Positions 8,329 through 19,227 of a DNA stretch of 64,000 nt are shown piece after piece. Position numbers and translations under genes: made by a program. How positions within the stretch are numbered: the first letter of the stretch is position 1; the number at the start of each line of letters is the position of its first letter. Origin of the DNA: JAGPUQ01 sp049325095 (lineage in GTDB: Bacteria; Pseudomonadota; Gammaproteobacteria; Pseudomonadales; Porticoccaceae). The notes beneath the pieces are model-generated. The model was not told the DNA's origin. It worked only from the letters and a program-made list of their open reading frames with translations, and did not search any database. Where the stretch lies: contig JBMOPO010000026.1 in NCBI GenBank assembly GCA_049325095.1, positions 1 through 64,000 on the forward strand. Direction: 5' to 3'.

Positions 8329-8835
8329 TCAGGGGTTCAGCACCCGCCGCGCGCCGCGATAGCTGCGCTGCCAATACCTCAGGTCCAGGGGTTCCACGCG
8401 CACCCGACCGCCGCTGCTGGGGGCGTGGACGAAGTCGCCGTCGCCCACATAGATGCCGGCATGGTCGATGCGGTCGTGGCGCTTGACGGCAAACAGCACC
8501 AGGTCGCCGGGCCGCAGGGCGTCGGCCGCCGGGGCGGGAACCCGCAGCCGGTCGAGTCCGGCGGTGGTGCGCGGCAGTTCGATGCCCGCGGCGTCCCGGT
8601 AGACATAGTGGATCAGGCCGCTGCAATCGAAGCCGGTCGCGGGCGAGGTGCCGCCGGCGCGGTAGGGGGTGCCGAGGAGCTCGAGCGCCCGCGCGACCAC
8701 CGCGGTCGCCTCGGGCTCCGGCCGCGCGGGAATGCCGGGAGCCGGCAGGCGCGCGCAGCCGGCGAGCAGCAGCAGGGCCGCCAGGGTCGCCAGTCCGCAC
8801 CGGGTGGCGCATTGGGGTCGGGGGGCGGGTGGCAC
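8329..8835 (-). CDS. NlpC/P60-family lipoprotein, peptidoglycan endopeptidase
   Basis: I place the start at GTG 8835 because AGGAG lies four bases upstream; a longer frame to 8895 has no such site. The 168-residue product has a lipoprotein signal ending in LLAGC (Cys27), so it should be lipid-anchored in the envelope. The NlpC/P60 domain carries the catalytic Cys71 in FDCSGLI, His125 in DHAGIYVG and a third polar residue, His136, in DFVHAPSSG. Enzymes of this class cut between D-Glu and diaminopimelate in stem peptides; the short single-domain form resembles Spr/MepS. It is convergent with the dehydrogenases and divergent from the cyclase. Confidence 0.9.
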   Translation of the reverse strand: MPPAPRPQCATRCGLATLAALLLLAGCARLPAPGIPARPEPEATAVVARALELLGTPYRAGGTSPATGFDCSGLIHYVYRDAAGIELPRTTAGLDRLRVPAPAADALRPGDLVLFAVKRHDRIDHAGIYVGDGDFVHAPSSGGRVRVEPLDLRYWQRSYRGARRVLNP

Positions 8836-9044
8836 GCTGCTCCTGGCCGGCTGCGACGACCCGGACAAGTTACGGATATCGGCGCCTCGCGCCAACCCCC
8901 GATCGAATCGCTGGGGGACGGCGGGGCGAGGGTTGAGGCCGTCTGTGGTAGCTTTGAGCGGCGTGCCGCACCGGTTCCGGGACGGCCGCCGGAAATCCCG
9001 TCACCAACCAACAACAGGCGGCCCGACCGCCGGGAGCATCATCC

Positions 9045-10004
9045 ATGACCGCGAAAACCTTTACCGATCTGCTCAGGGACAGCCCCAAGAACTGGGGCCG
9101 CTGGGGCCCGGACGACGAAGTCGGCGCGCTCAACTTTCTCACCAGCGCGGAAATCCTGCGCGGCGTCCGGGCGGTCCGGCAGGGCAAGGTGTTCATGCTC
9201 GGGGTGCCGGTGGCGCGGCCGGCGGGCGACCCCATCTATCCCGGGCGCGGCAAGACCACGCGCACCATGGCGATGGACAAGGGCCATTACATGAATTGCC
9301 ACGCCCACGCGATGCCGGGCGGGATGGAATACGCCGACGACGTGGTGTTCATGTATCTCCAGGGCACCACCCAGTACGATGCCCTGGGCCACGTCTGGTA
9401 CGATGACCAGCTCTACAACGGCTATGACGCCAAGACCACCATAGGCGGCCTGCACAAGTGCAGCGTCGAGCGCATCGCCGAGCGCGGCGTGGTGGGGCGC
9501 GGCCTCCTGCTCGATGTCGCCCGCTACAAGGGCGTGAAGCACCTGCAGGCCAACGAGGCCATCACCCTGGACGATCTGCTGAAAACCGCGGAACGGCAGG
9601 GCTCGCCGATCGAGAAGCACGACATCCTGCTGATCCACACCGGCTGGCTGAAACGCTTTTACGACGAGGGCGAGGACGCATTCTTCCCGGGCAAGACCAT
9701 GCGCGAACCCGGGCTGGCCTACAGCCCGGAACTGGTCGACTGGTTCCACAAAATGGAAATTCCCTCCTTCGGCACCGATACCGTGGCTTCGGAGCAGACC
9801 ATGCACCCGGAGTCGGGCACCATGATTCCGCTGCACGCGGCGCTGCTGCGCAACCTGGGGGTGGTGTTCAACGAGATCGACTGGCTGCACGATCTGGCCG
9901 AGGACTGCGCCAGAGACGGCCAGTACAGCTTCCTGTTCGTCGGCGCGCCGCTCAAGGTGGTGGCCGGCGCCGGGTCGCCGGTCAACCCGGCGGTCATCAA
10001 ATAG
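9045..10004 (+). CDS. Cyclase-family (PF04199) metal-dependent hydrolase
   Basis: A 319-residue member of the cyclase / kynurenine-formamidase-like superfamily, which hydrolyses amides, esters or lactones. Sequence landmarks are the N-terminal NWGRWGPDDEVGALNFLT, the central YLQGTTQYDALGHVWYD, and FGTDTVASEQTMHP. The usual metal motif HxGTHxDxPxH reads QGTTQYDALGH, so the first two His are Gln while Asp and the last His remain. Another pair of His is present in NCHAHAMPGG. This variant is common in large environmental subfamilies, but its chemistry is uncertain. A strong terminator follows at 10033. The gene stands alone ahead of an exporter gene. Confidence 0.88.
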   Translation: MTAKTFTDLLRDSPKNWGRWGPDDEVGALNFLTSAEILRGVRAVRQGKVFMLGVPVARPAGDPIYPGRGKTTRTMAMDKGHYMNCHAHAMPGGMEYADDVVFMYLQGTTQYDALGHVWYDDQLYNGYDAKTTIGGLHKCSVERIAERGVVGRGLLLDVARYKGVKHLQANEAITLDDLLKTAERQGSPIEKHDILLIHTGWLKRFYDEGEDAFFPGKTMREPGLAYSPELVDWFHKMEIPSFGTDTVASEQTMHPESGTMIPLHAALLRNLGVVFNEIDWLHDLAEDCARDGQYSFLFVGAPLKVVAGAGSPVNPAVIK

Positions 10005-10032
10005 TCCGCCGCCGGCCCGTGGCCGACTGCGG

Positions 10033-10071
10033 CCGTCACTCCCGGACCCTTGTCTGGGAGTGACGGTTTTT
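10033..10071 (+). terminator. Intrinsic terminator after the cyclase gene
   Basis: CCGTCACTCCC at 10033-10043 pairs over eleven bases with GGGAGTGACGG at 10056-10066, followed by TTTTT at 10067-10071. It lies 28 bases after the cyclase stop and 26 bases before the MFS start, so it separates the two genes. Confidence 0.9.
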
Positions 10072-10097
10072 GAACGCCGATTCAGGGGAGATAACGC

Positions 10098-11711
10098 ATG
10101 AGCGAAACGGCTGCCAACGCCGCGCCGGAGCCGGCGGATTCGAAAGCCATTCCGCCCGCCGCCGAAAACAACGACCATGTCTCCCCGGCGACCTGGCTCA
10201 CGGTGTTCGGCAGCGTGATCGGCGCCTTCATCGCGGTGCTGAACATCATGATCACCAACGCGTCTCTGAAGGATATTCAGGGCGCGATGGGGGCAACGCT
10301 GGAAGAGGGGTCGTTCATCTCCACCGCCTATCTGACGGCGGAAGTGGTGGTGATCCCGCTCACCGGCTGGTTCGCGATGGTATTCGGTCTGCGCCGCTTC
10401 ATGCTGTCGGCTTCGGCCATGTTCATCGGCGCCACCCTGCTGTGCGCGCTGTCCTGGAATCTCGAGTCCATGCTGGTGTTCCGGGCCCTCGCGGGTCTGG
10501 CGGGCGGGACCTTCATTCCACTGTCGTTCGCGGTCATCCTCACGCTGTTGCCGCCGAGCAAACAGCCCATCGGCATGGCGATGTTTTCGCTGACCGCGAC
10601 CCAGGCGCCAGCCATCGGTCCGGCCCTTGGTGGCTATCTGACCGAGACCTTCGGCTGGCAGTCGATTTTCTACCTGCAGATCATTCCGACCTCGATCATG
10701 TTCACCATCCTCTGGTGGGGTCTGGCACGCTCCCGGAGCAAGCTCGAACTGCTCAAAAACGGCGATTGGCTGGGGATCGCGAGCCTCTCCGTCGCATTGG
10801 GCGCGATGATCATCACGCTCGAGGAAGGCAACCGCAAGGACTGGTTCGAATCTGAATTCATTCAGCGCGGTGCCGCGATCGCGGCGGTGTTTTTCGCGAT
10901 TTTTCTCTACCGTCAACTGCGCGGCCCGAACCCCTTCATCAATGTGCGGCTGTTCAAGCGCTGGAATTTCGGCCTTGCCAATCTCATCGGGGTGATTCTC
11001 GGGCTCGGGCTGTACGGTTCGGTGTTCATCACACCGCTCTATCTCGCCCAGGTACAGGGCTATAACGCCTGGCAGACTGGCGTCACCATGATGTGGTTCG
11101 GATTTCCCCAACTGATCATGGTGCCCTTGATCGTGCGCCTGATGAAAACCGTGGATCTGCGCCATCTGGTCGCCATCGGCAGCGCGATTTTTGCCTGGAG
11201 CCTGCTGATCAATATCGATATGAGCGCGGATTCGGCCTACGACCAGTTGCGGCTCGCGAATTTCATTCGCGGCATCGGCCAGCCGTTTCTTTCGGTACCG
11301 CTCGCGGTGATCGCGACGGTCGGCATCGAGCCGGCGCAGGTCGGTTCGGCATCAGGTCTCTACAACCTCACCCGCAATCTGGGCGGCTCGGTGGGGATCG
11401 CGTTTCTTGCCACCTTTCTCACCATCCGCGAGCACTTCCACTCCAATCATGTGGTTGAGAATATTTCGCTCTACAGCCAGGCGACGGTTGAGCGTCTCGA
11501 AGGTTTGCAGAGCTACTTCGTCGGTCTGGGGGCGGATCCGGTGCTGGCCGGCGAGCGCGCTCTGCGCGTTATCGATGCCATCGCGCGCCGCGAAAGTCTG
11601 GTACTGGCCTACAACGACTGTTTCTATTTCATGGGGGCGGCCTTTGTGGTCGGTGTCGTTCTCACCTATATGCTGAAAAGCTATCGCACCCCGACCGCGG
11701 CGGTGAAATAG
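10098..11711 (+). CDS. MFS exporter of the DHA2 (EmrB/QacA) drug family
   Basis: A 537-residue polytopic membrane protein. About 14 hydrophobic helices can be traced. An antiporter motif C-like segment reads GPALGGYLTETFGWQSIFYL. The motif A region (GWFAMVFGLRRFM) follows helix 2, and NASLKDIQGAMGATLEEGSF resembles the EmrB N-terminal region. EmrB proteins export hydrophobic drugs by proton antiport, usually through an EmrA adaptor and an outer-membrane channel; neither partner is encoded here. The ATG has GGGGAGATAACGC upstream. Base composition looks less GC-rich than the neighbours, which may hint at separate acquisition. The gene is bounded by a terminator upstream and a repeat element downstream. 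Confidence 0.93.
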   Translation: MSETAANAAPEPADSKAIPPAAENNDHVSPATWLTVFGSVIGAFIAVLNIMITNASLKDIQGAMGATLEEGSFISTAYLTAEVVVIPLTGWFAMVFGLRRFMLSASAMFIGATLLCALSWNLESMLVFRALAGLAGGTFIPLSFAVILTLLPPSKQPIGMAMFSLTATQAPAIGPALGGYLTETFGWQSIFYLQIIPTSIMFTILWWGLARSRSKLELLKNGDWLGIASLSVALGAMIITLEEGNRKDWFESEFIQRGAAIAAVFFAIFLYRQLRGPNPFINVRLFKRWNFGLANLIGVILGLGLYGSVFITPLYLAQVQGYNAWQTGVTMMWFGFPQLIMVPLIVRLMKTVDLRHLVAIGSAIFAWSLLINIDMSADSAYDQLRLANFIRGIGQPFLSVPLAVIATVGIEPAQVGSASGLYNLTRNLGGSVGIAFLATFLTIREHFHSNHVVENISLYSQATVERLEGLQSYFVGLGADPVLAGERALRVIDAIARRESLVLAYNDCFYFMGAAFVVGVVLTYMLKSYRTPTAAVK

Positions 11712-11911
11712 CGGGAGAATGCGTACCGCGCGGAACGAATTGCCCGGAATGCCGGGCCTGGTGCCGCGCGACGGCGCAAGTGCGACCGCATGGTGTAAGT
11801 GCCACCGCAATGAAATCAGCGAGCGGAGCATCGCCGATGCCGCAATCCGAGGCCGCGCAGCCTGGCGTCGAGCCAACCCCGGGTGGTGATCGCCCTCGCC
11901 GTCCATCAGGC
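11712..11911. other. Downstream flank of the exporter gene
   Basis: A small hairpin at 11742-11757 (GCCCGG, four-base loop, CCGGGC) could act as a terminator for the exporter gene but has no T-run. The remaining sequence up to the repeat at 11912 has no recognised gene. Confidence 0.4.
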
Positions 11912-12033
11912 GGTCGAAAAAGCCCATTCACCGGCTTTTTCGACCCGCTTCGCTGCGGTGCATGCCTGCAGCTCACCCGGAAAATCAAACACTCGCGCGT
12001 CTGATTTTCGATGCGGCGGCTCCCTGCGGAGCC
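11912..12033 (+). repeat. Modular hairpin repeat, copy 1
   Basis: It starts with a perfect 13-base stem (GGTCGAAAAAGCC at 11912-11924, GGCTTTTTCGACC at 11933-11945, eight-base loop). Then comes CGCTTCGCTGCGG, a second stem built on GAAAATCA / TGATTTTC (11980-12009), and a third GGCTCC / GGAGCC stem at 12018-12033. The same modules in the same order occur at 36647-36793, and a shortened inverted form at 61514-61593. All copies are intergenic. Confidence 0.85.
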
Positions 12034-12271
12034 ATGGCGCGGGCGACAAGCTCGGGGCCGGCATCAGCGTCCGGAGCGCTGCCCAACGGCGTGATGAGGT
12101 CCACTTCGGACAGGGCGATGCTCTCCGAAAGATCCAATGCTGCGGCGGCTGTCGCGCAGCACGAGTGCCGGGTTGATAGCCTTGACGCTGCCGTGCGGTG
12201 CCTCCCTCGCCCTCCACGCCGGTGGGCGGGAACGGCGACAGTGAATGGTTGACCGCGTCACATGCTCTCGA
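12034..12271 (-). other. Gene-free flank with a possible coding fragment
   Basis: On the minus strand, 12146 down to 12034 reads AAALDLSESIALSEVDLITP and onward to the edge of the repeat. Its codon use looks coding, but the frame breaks near 12147 and there is no start. It may be a truncated gene end cut by the repeat; I cannot assign it to a family. Confidence 0.25.
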
Positions 12272-13984
12272 TCAGAGCAACTTCATCGCCCGTTTCACCT
12301 CCGGCTTGAGGATCTTGCCGTTGGCGTTGCGCGGCAGGGGTGCGAAGACGATGTCGATACGCTCGGGGACCTTGAAGGCGGCGATCGCTCCGCGCAGGTG
12401 CTCGCGCAGGGCCTCGGCGTCGGCGGTCGAACCCTGGCGGAGCTGGACCATGGCGGCGACGCGCTCGCCGAGCACCGGGTCGGGCATGCCCACCACCGCG
12501 GCATCGAGCACGTCCGGGTGGGAGAACAGCGCGTTCTCCACCTCGATGCAGTAGATGTTCTCGCCGCCGCGCAGCAGCATGTCCTTGGCGCGGTCGACCA
12601 CGAACAGGCTGCCCTCCTCGTCGAGGTAGCCCAGGTCGCCGCTGCGCAGCCAGCCGTCGACCAGGGATTCGGCGCTGGCCTCGGGGTTGTTCCAGTAGCC
12701 CTTGAACACCTGCGGGCCGCGGATCCAGATCTCGCCGATCTCCCCGGCCGGCAGTTCGTGGCGTTCGTCTGGGTGCATGATCTTTACCCGGGTGACGGGT
12801 GCGGGTACACCCGCACTTTTCGGCTTGGCCAGATAGTCCTCGGCGACGTTGACGGTGGCCACGCCGGAGGTCTCGGTGAGCCCATAGCCGTTGCTCGCCG
12901 AGGCCTGGGGAAACACCGCGCGGATGCGCGCGGCGAGTTCGGGCGAGGGCGGCGCGCCGCCAAACAGCACCGCCTTCACCGAAGAGGTGTCGTGGCGGCG
13001 GAAGCTCGGCGACTCGATCACCTGCAGCGGCATCGAGGGTACGCCGCCGAAGGAGTGCAGCCGCTCGCGCTCGATGAGGCGGATCGCCTCCTCCGGGTCC
13101 CAGCGGCGCATGAACACCAGTTTGGCGCCCTGGATGGTGCTGCCGATCAGCATGGCGATCGAGCCGGTGACGTGAAACAGCGGCACGCTGATCAACTGGC
13201 CGAGCTGTTCGGCCGGCAACTGCGGGGTGCGGCCGTAGCGGAGCTCGGTGCGCGCCCGCAGGTAGACCCCGGTGACCTGGTTGACGCAGATGTTGCGATG
13301 GGTGAGCAGCGCGCCCTTGGGGCGGCCGGTGGTGCCCGAGGTGTAGTAGATGGCGGCATCGTCCTCCGGGTCGAGCGCGATCTCCGGCAGCGCCCCGTCG
13401 CCGGCCGCCACCAGCTCGGCCCAGGGCCGGTCGCCGGGCGGCGAATCCGCATCGGGGCGCACGGTGACCAGGGCTTCGAGGGCCGGCAGCGCGGCGCGCT
13501 GGGGGGCGATGGCGGCGCTGCGCTCGGCATCGGCGAACAGCAGCCGGCTGCCGGAATCGGCCAGCGCATAGGCGAGTTCGGCGCCGCTCAGCCAGGCGTT
13601 GAGCGGCACGATGATGGCGCCGACCGCCACCGTGGCCCAGTAGACCAGGGGCCATTCGGGGTAGTTGCGCATCGCCAGGGCGACGCGATCGCCCTTGCGG
13701 ATGCCGAAGTCCTCGACCAGGGCCCGGGCCAGCGCCGCCACCCGGCGGTGGTGATCGGCGTAGCTGAGGCGCTCCCCCTCGTAGACCAGGTAGTCGCGCC
13801 CGCCGAACCCGGCGCTGTGCTCCAGCACCGCGCGCAGGTGGGGAAAGGACTGGCGCCAGACTGGGGTTTCGAGGCCGCGGATGGTCCGGGTGTCGATGGC
13901 GAAGGGGGAGCCCTCCGCAGTGGTGAGCTGCCGGTCGAGCAGGGCGAAGGGAATGGGCGTCGGGTGGGGACTGGGATCGGACAT
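12272..13984 (-). CDS. AMP-dependent acyl-CoA synthetase/ligase
   Basis: A 570-residue ANL-superfamily enzyme that activates a carboxylic acid with ATP and transfers it to CoA. The phosphate-binding loop YYTSGTTGRPKG is near residue 210, the A5 motif NGYGLTETSG is in the middle, and the hinge and ATP ribose contact SGDLGYLDEEG is followed by VDRAKDMLLRGGENIY. The catalytic Lys motif PRNANGKILKPEV is near the C-terminus. The ATG at 13984 has AGGAA six bases upstream. It lies downstream of valS with a 143-base gap on the same strand. The substrate is unknown; a medium or long-chain, or aryl, acid is possible. It may serve the dispersed beta-oxidation-type genes in this window. Confidence 0.93.
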   Translation of the reverse strand: MSDPSPHPTPIPFALLDRQLTTAEGSPFAIDTRTIRGLETPVWRQSFPHLRAVLEHSAGFGGRDYLVYEGERLSYADHHRRVAALARALVEDFGIRKGDRVALAMRNYPEWPLVYWATVAVGAIIVPLNAWLSGAELAYALADSGSRLLFADAERSAAIAPQRAALPALEALVTVRPDADSPPGDRPWAELVAAGDGALPEIALDPEDDAAIYYTSGTTGRPKGALLTHRNICVNQVTGVYLRARTELRYGRTPQLPAEQLGQLISVPLFHVTGSIAMLIGSTIQGAKLVFMRRWDPEEAIRLIERERLHSFGGVPSMPLQVIESPSFRRHDTSSVKAVLFGGAPPSPELAARIRAVFPQASASNGYGLTETSGVATVNVAEDYLAKPKSAGVPAPVTRVKIMHPDERHELPAGEIGEIWIRGPQVFKGYWNNPEASAESLVDGWLRSGDLGYLDEEGSLFVVDRAKDMLLRGGENIYCIEVENALFSHPDVLDAAVVGMPDPVLGERVAAMVQLRQGSTADAEALREHLRGAIAAFKVPERIDIVFAPLPRNANGKILKPEVKRAMKLL

Positions 13985-14127
13985 CGGGGTTTCCTGGAGT
14001 CGACCTGCCCGCAGGGTAATGGCGATGGACGCGAATTGGCAGCCCCGGCCGCCGGGCAGCGCGCGATCCGCGTCCCGCGGGTTGTTCCGCCGTCCAGTCT
14101 GTGCCCGGGGCTGGTATGCGCCGCCGC

Positions 14128-16986
<2,859 letters not shown>

Positions 16987-17032
16987 GGTGGGCAACGCTG
17001 TGGGGCGGCGGGGCGGTGCGCGCGAAGCGGCG

Positions 17033-17062
17033 ATTATAGGGGCGGTTGCCGGTCCGGGTCAG
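17033..17062 (-). promoter_or_regulatory. valS promoter CTGACC-18-TATAAT
   Basis: On the minus strand, CTGACC (17062-17057) and a perfect TATAAT (17038-17033) are 18 bases apart, about 45 bases before the valS start. The TATAAT contains the TAA stop of the upstream 58-residue gene. Confidence 0.65.
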
Positions 17063-17210
17063 ATCCGCCCGGGGCCGGCGGCGGGATCTCCACGACTTCG
17101 GTGAGGATGGGGATATCGACCACCGAGAAGTCCAGTTCGCCGGGGTCGGCAACCTCCTCCGGCGGGTCGTCGGCCGGGGGTTGCGGCTGGGGATCGCGGC
17201 CGCCGTTCAT
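17034..17210 (-). CDS. Small conserved acidic protein between holC and valS
   Basis: A 58-residue frame from ATG 17210 to TAA 17034-17036. The ATG overlaps the holC stop as ATGA, so translation should be coupled. The product is acidic and proline-rich, with a central stretch VVDIPILTEVVEIPPPAPGG. Gammaproteobacteria such as Pseudomonas carry a small gene of unknown function at this place between holC and valS, and the IPxLTEVVE motif is what I recognise in such proteins. No membrane segment or signal is present. It is easily missed because of its length. Function is unknown; a role next to the chi subunit or valS is only suggested by position. Confidence 0.7.
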   Translation of the reverse strand: MNGGRDPQPQPPADDPPEEVADPGELDFSVVDIPILTEVVEIPPPAPGGSDPDRQPPL

Positions 17211-17641
17211 GCCGCCAGCGCCCGGGGGTCGAGCCGGGTGTGCCTGGTGTCGTAACCCCGGTCCCGGTAGAACCGAAAGCGCTCACGCATCTGCTGCCGG
17301 TGCCCGGGATCGCCGGCGTGGACGAACTCCACCAGCCGCTCGAAGCGGCTGAACCAGCCGGGCGCGACCGGCGCCAGGTTGATCAGCAGGCCGTGGTGGT
17401 GACCGGGATCCCCGGCGTTGAGGGTGATCGGCGTGCGCGGGTCCGGCTCCCGCCCGTGGGGCAGGAAGCCGGCCGGCGGGCAGGCCCACAGCAGCAGGTC
17501 CAGGCGCTCCCGGGTGTCCGCCTGCGGGCAGTGGATCAGCACGTCGAGGCCCTGCGCCAGCGCCTTGGCGGCGAGCCGGCAGCTCAGCGCCAGGCCGGCG
17601 TCGGGACCGCCGTCGAACTCGTAGAAATGCACCAGGGTCAC
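17207..17641 (-). CDS. holC: DNA polymerase III chi subunit
   Basis: A 144-residue HolC protein, from GTG 17641 (VTLVHFYEFDGG), which overlaps the pepA stop as GTGA. Chi belongs to the clamp-loader complex and links polymerase III to single-strand binding protein, together with psi. Family features are the N-terminal FYEF, the region LAAKALAQGLDVLIHCPQAD, the LLLWACPPAGFLPHG turn, and WFSRFERLVEFV towards the end. Its expected partner, HolD, may be the gene at 28323. It sits in the pepA-holC-small gene-valS operon. Confidence 0.93.
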   Translation of the reverse strand: MTLVHFYEFDGGPDAGLALSCRLAAKALAQGLDVLIHCPQADTRERLDLLLWACPPAGFLPHGREPDPRTPITLNAGDPGHHHGLLINLAPVAPGWFSRFERLVEFVHAGDPGHRQQMRERFRFYRDRGYDTRHTRLDPRALAA

Positions 17642-19134
17642 GTCCGGGCCCCCATGTGCCCCAGCAGGTACTCCATGAGCAGAGGCACCGGCCGGCCGCT
17701 GGCGCCCTTCTGGGCTCCCGAGGTCCAGGCGGTGCCGGCGATGTCGAGGTGCGCCCAGCGGTAGTCGGCGGCGAAGCGGGCGAGGAAGCAGGCGGCGGTC
17801 ACGCTGCCGGCCTCGGGGCCGCCGACGTTGGCCAGGTCGGCGAAACTGCTCTTGAGTTGCTCGTCGTACTCCTTCCACAGGGGCAGCCGCCAGGCGCGGT
17901 CGCCGGCCTGGATGCCGGCCGCGAGCAGTGCTTCGGCGAGTTCGTCGTCATTGCTGAACAGGCCGCTCGCCTGCCTGCCGAGGGCGACCACACAGGCCCC
18001 GGTGAGGGTGGCGATGTCGATCACCACCTCGGGTTGGTAGCGCGCGGCGTAGGTCAGGGCGTCGCAGAGGATCAGCCGGCCCTCGGCGTCGGTGTTGAGA
18101 ATCTCGATGGTCTTGCCGGACATGGAGGTGACCACGTCGCCCGGCTTGGTGGCCTTGCCGCTGGGCAGGTTCTCGACCGCGGGAATCACGCCCACCACCG
18201 AGATCGGCAATTCGGCCGCGGCGAGGGCTTCCATCACCCCGAGCACGCTGGCGGCGCCGCACATGTCGTACTTCATCTCGTCCATCTTGGCGCCGGGCTT
18301 GAGGCTGATGCCGCCGGAATCGAAGGTCACGCCCTTGCCGACCAACACCACCGGCGCCTGGCGCGCCGCGCCGCGGTATTCCAGGGTGATCAGGTAACCC
18401 GGCTGGTCGGTGCCCGCGGTCACCGACAGCAGCGCGCCCATCTTGAGCCGGCGCAGGCGCGCTTCGTCGAGCACTTGCACCTTGAGGCCGGGATACCGCC
18501 TGCCGAGCGCGCGGGCATGCTCGGCCAGATGGCCCGGGGTGCAGAGATTGCCGGGCAGATCGCCGAGCCGCCGGGCGCTGTTGAGCCCGGCGCCGATGGT
18601 CCGGCCCAGCGCCAGCCCCCGGTTCAGCGCCGCGGTCGGGCCGCGCGCCGGGCACAGCAGCACCAGGCGGGCGAGCTGGCCGGTCTTGCCGTTCTCCGCC
18701 GGGCGGTAGCGATAGCCCGCGGCCGTGAACAGCCGGCCCGCCAGGCGCCCGAGCTGGTCGGGTGCCTGGCCGGGCAGCAGATCCCCAGCGAGCAGCGCAG
18801 CGCTCCGCGCCGGGGTGGCGAGGGCGGCCCGCGCCGCCGCCGCGAGCAGCTCGACCCGCGCCTGGGGCCCGGGATCGGGAGCGCCGGCGCCGACCAGCAG
18901 CAGCCGGCCGGCGGCGAGCCCCTGGGGTTGGTGCAGCACCAGGGTGGCGCCGGCCTTGGCGGTGAAATCGCCGGCGGTGCGCAGCGCGGTCAGGTCGCCG
19001 CCGGTGGCGGCATCGACGGCGGCCGCCGCCGGGGTCAGGGCGGTGCCGCTGAACACCGGGACGATCAGGCAGTCGGTCTTGAAGCTGGCGGGGTCGCCGG
19101 TACGGGCGCTGCAATCGAGCTGTGGGTCTGGCAC
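17638..19134 (-). CDS. pepA: Leucyl aminopeptidase (cytosol aminopeptidase, M17)
   Basis: A 498-residue M17 aminopeptidase that removes N-terminal residues with two divalent metal ions; in E. coli PepA also binds DNA in recombination and gene control. The metal and active-site segments VGKGVTFDSGGISLKPG, KYDMCGAASV and the signature NTDAEGRLILCDAL (near residue 345) are intact. The N-terminal macro-like domain is present. The GTG at 19134 has GGAAG six bases upstream. The gene is divergent from lptF with 93 bases between the start codons, the usual gammaproteobacterial layout, and begins the operon that ends with valS. Confidence 0.96.
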   Translation of the reverse strand: MPDPQLDCSARTGDPASFKTDCLIVPVFSGTALTPAAAAVDAATGGDLTALRTAGDFTAKAGATLVLHQPQGLAAGRLLLVGAGAPDPGPQARVELLAAAARAALATPARSAALLAGDLLPGQAPDQLGRLAGRLFTAAGYRYRPAENGKTGQLARLVLLCPARGPTAALNRGLALGRTIGAGLNSARRLGDLPGNLCTPGHLAEHARALGRRYPGLKVQVLDEARLRRLKMGALLSVTAGTDQPGYLITLEYRGAARQAPVVLVGKGVTFDSGGISLKPGAKMDEMKYDMCGAASVLGVMEALAAAELPISVVGVIPAVENLPSGKATKPGDVVTSMSGKTIEILNTDAEGRLILCDALTYAARYQPEVVIDIATLTGACVVALGRQASGLFSNDDELAEALLAAGIQAGDRAWRLPLWKEYDEQLKSSFADLANVGGPEAGSVTAACFLARFAADYRWAHLDIAGTAWTSGAQKGASGRPVPLLMEYLLGHMGART

Positions 19135-19227
19135 TGGGGCTTCCGAGACAAGGGTGGTTGAATGCCGGATAATTCCGCCGCCAGTGTAAGTCAAGCCCTT
19201 CCAGGCACCAACCGAGGCGGGAGTGCC

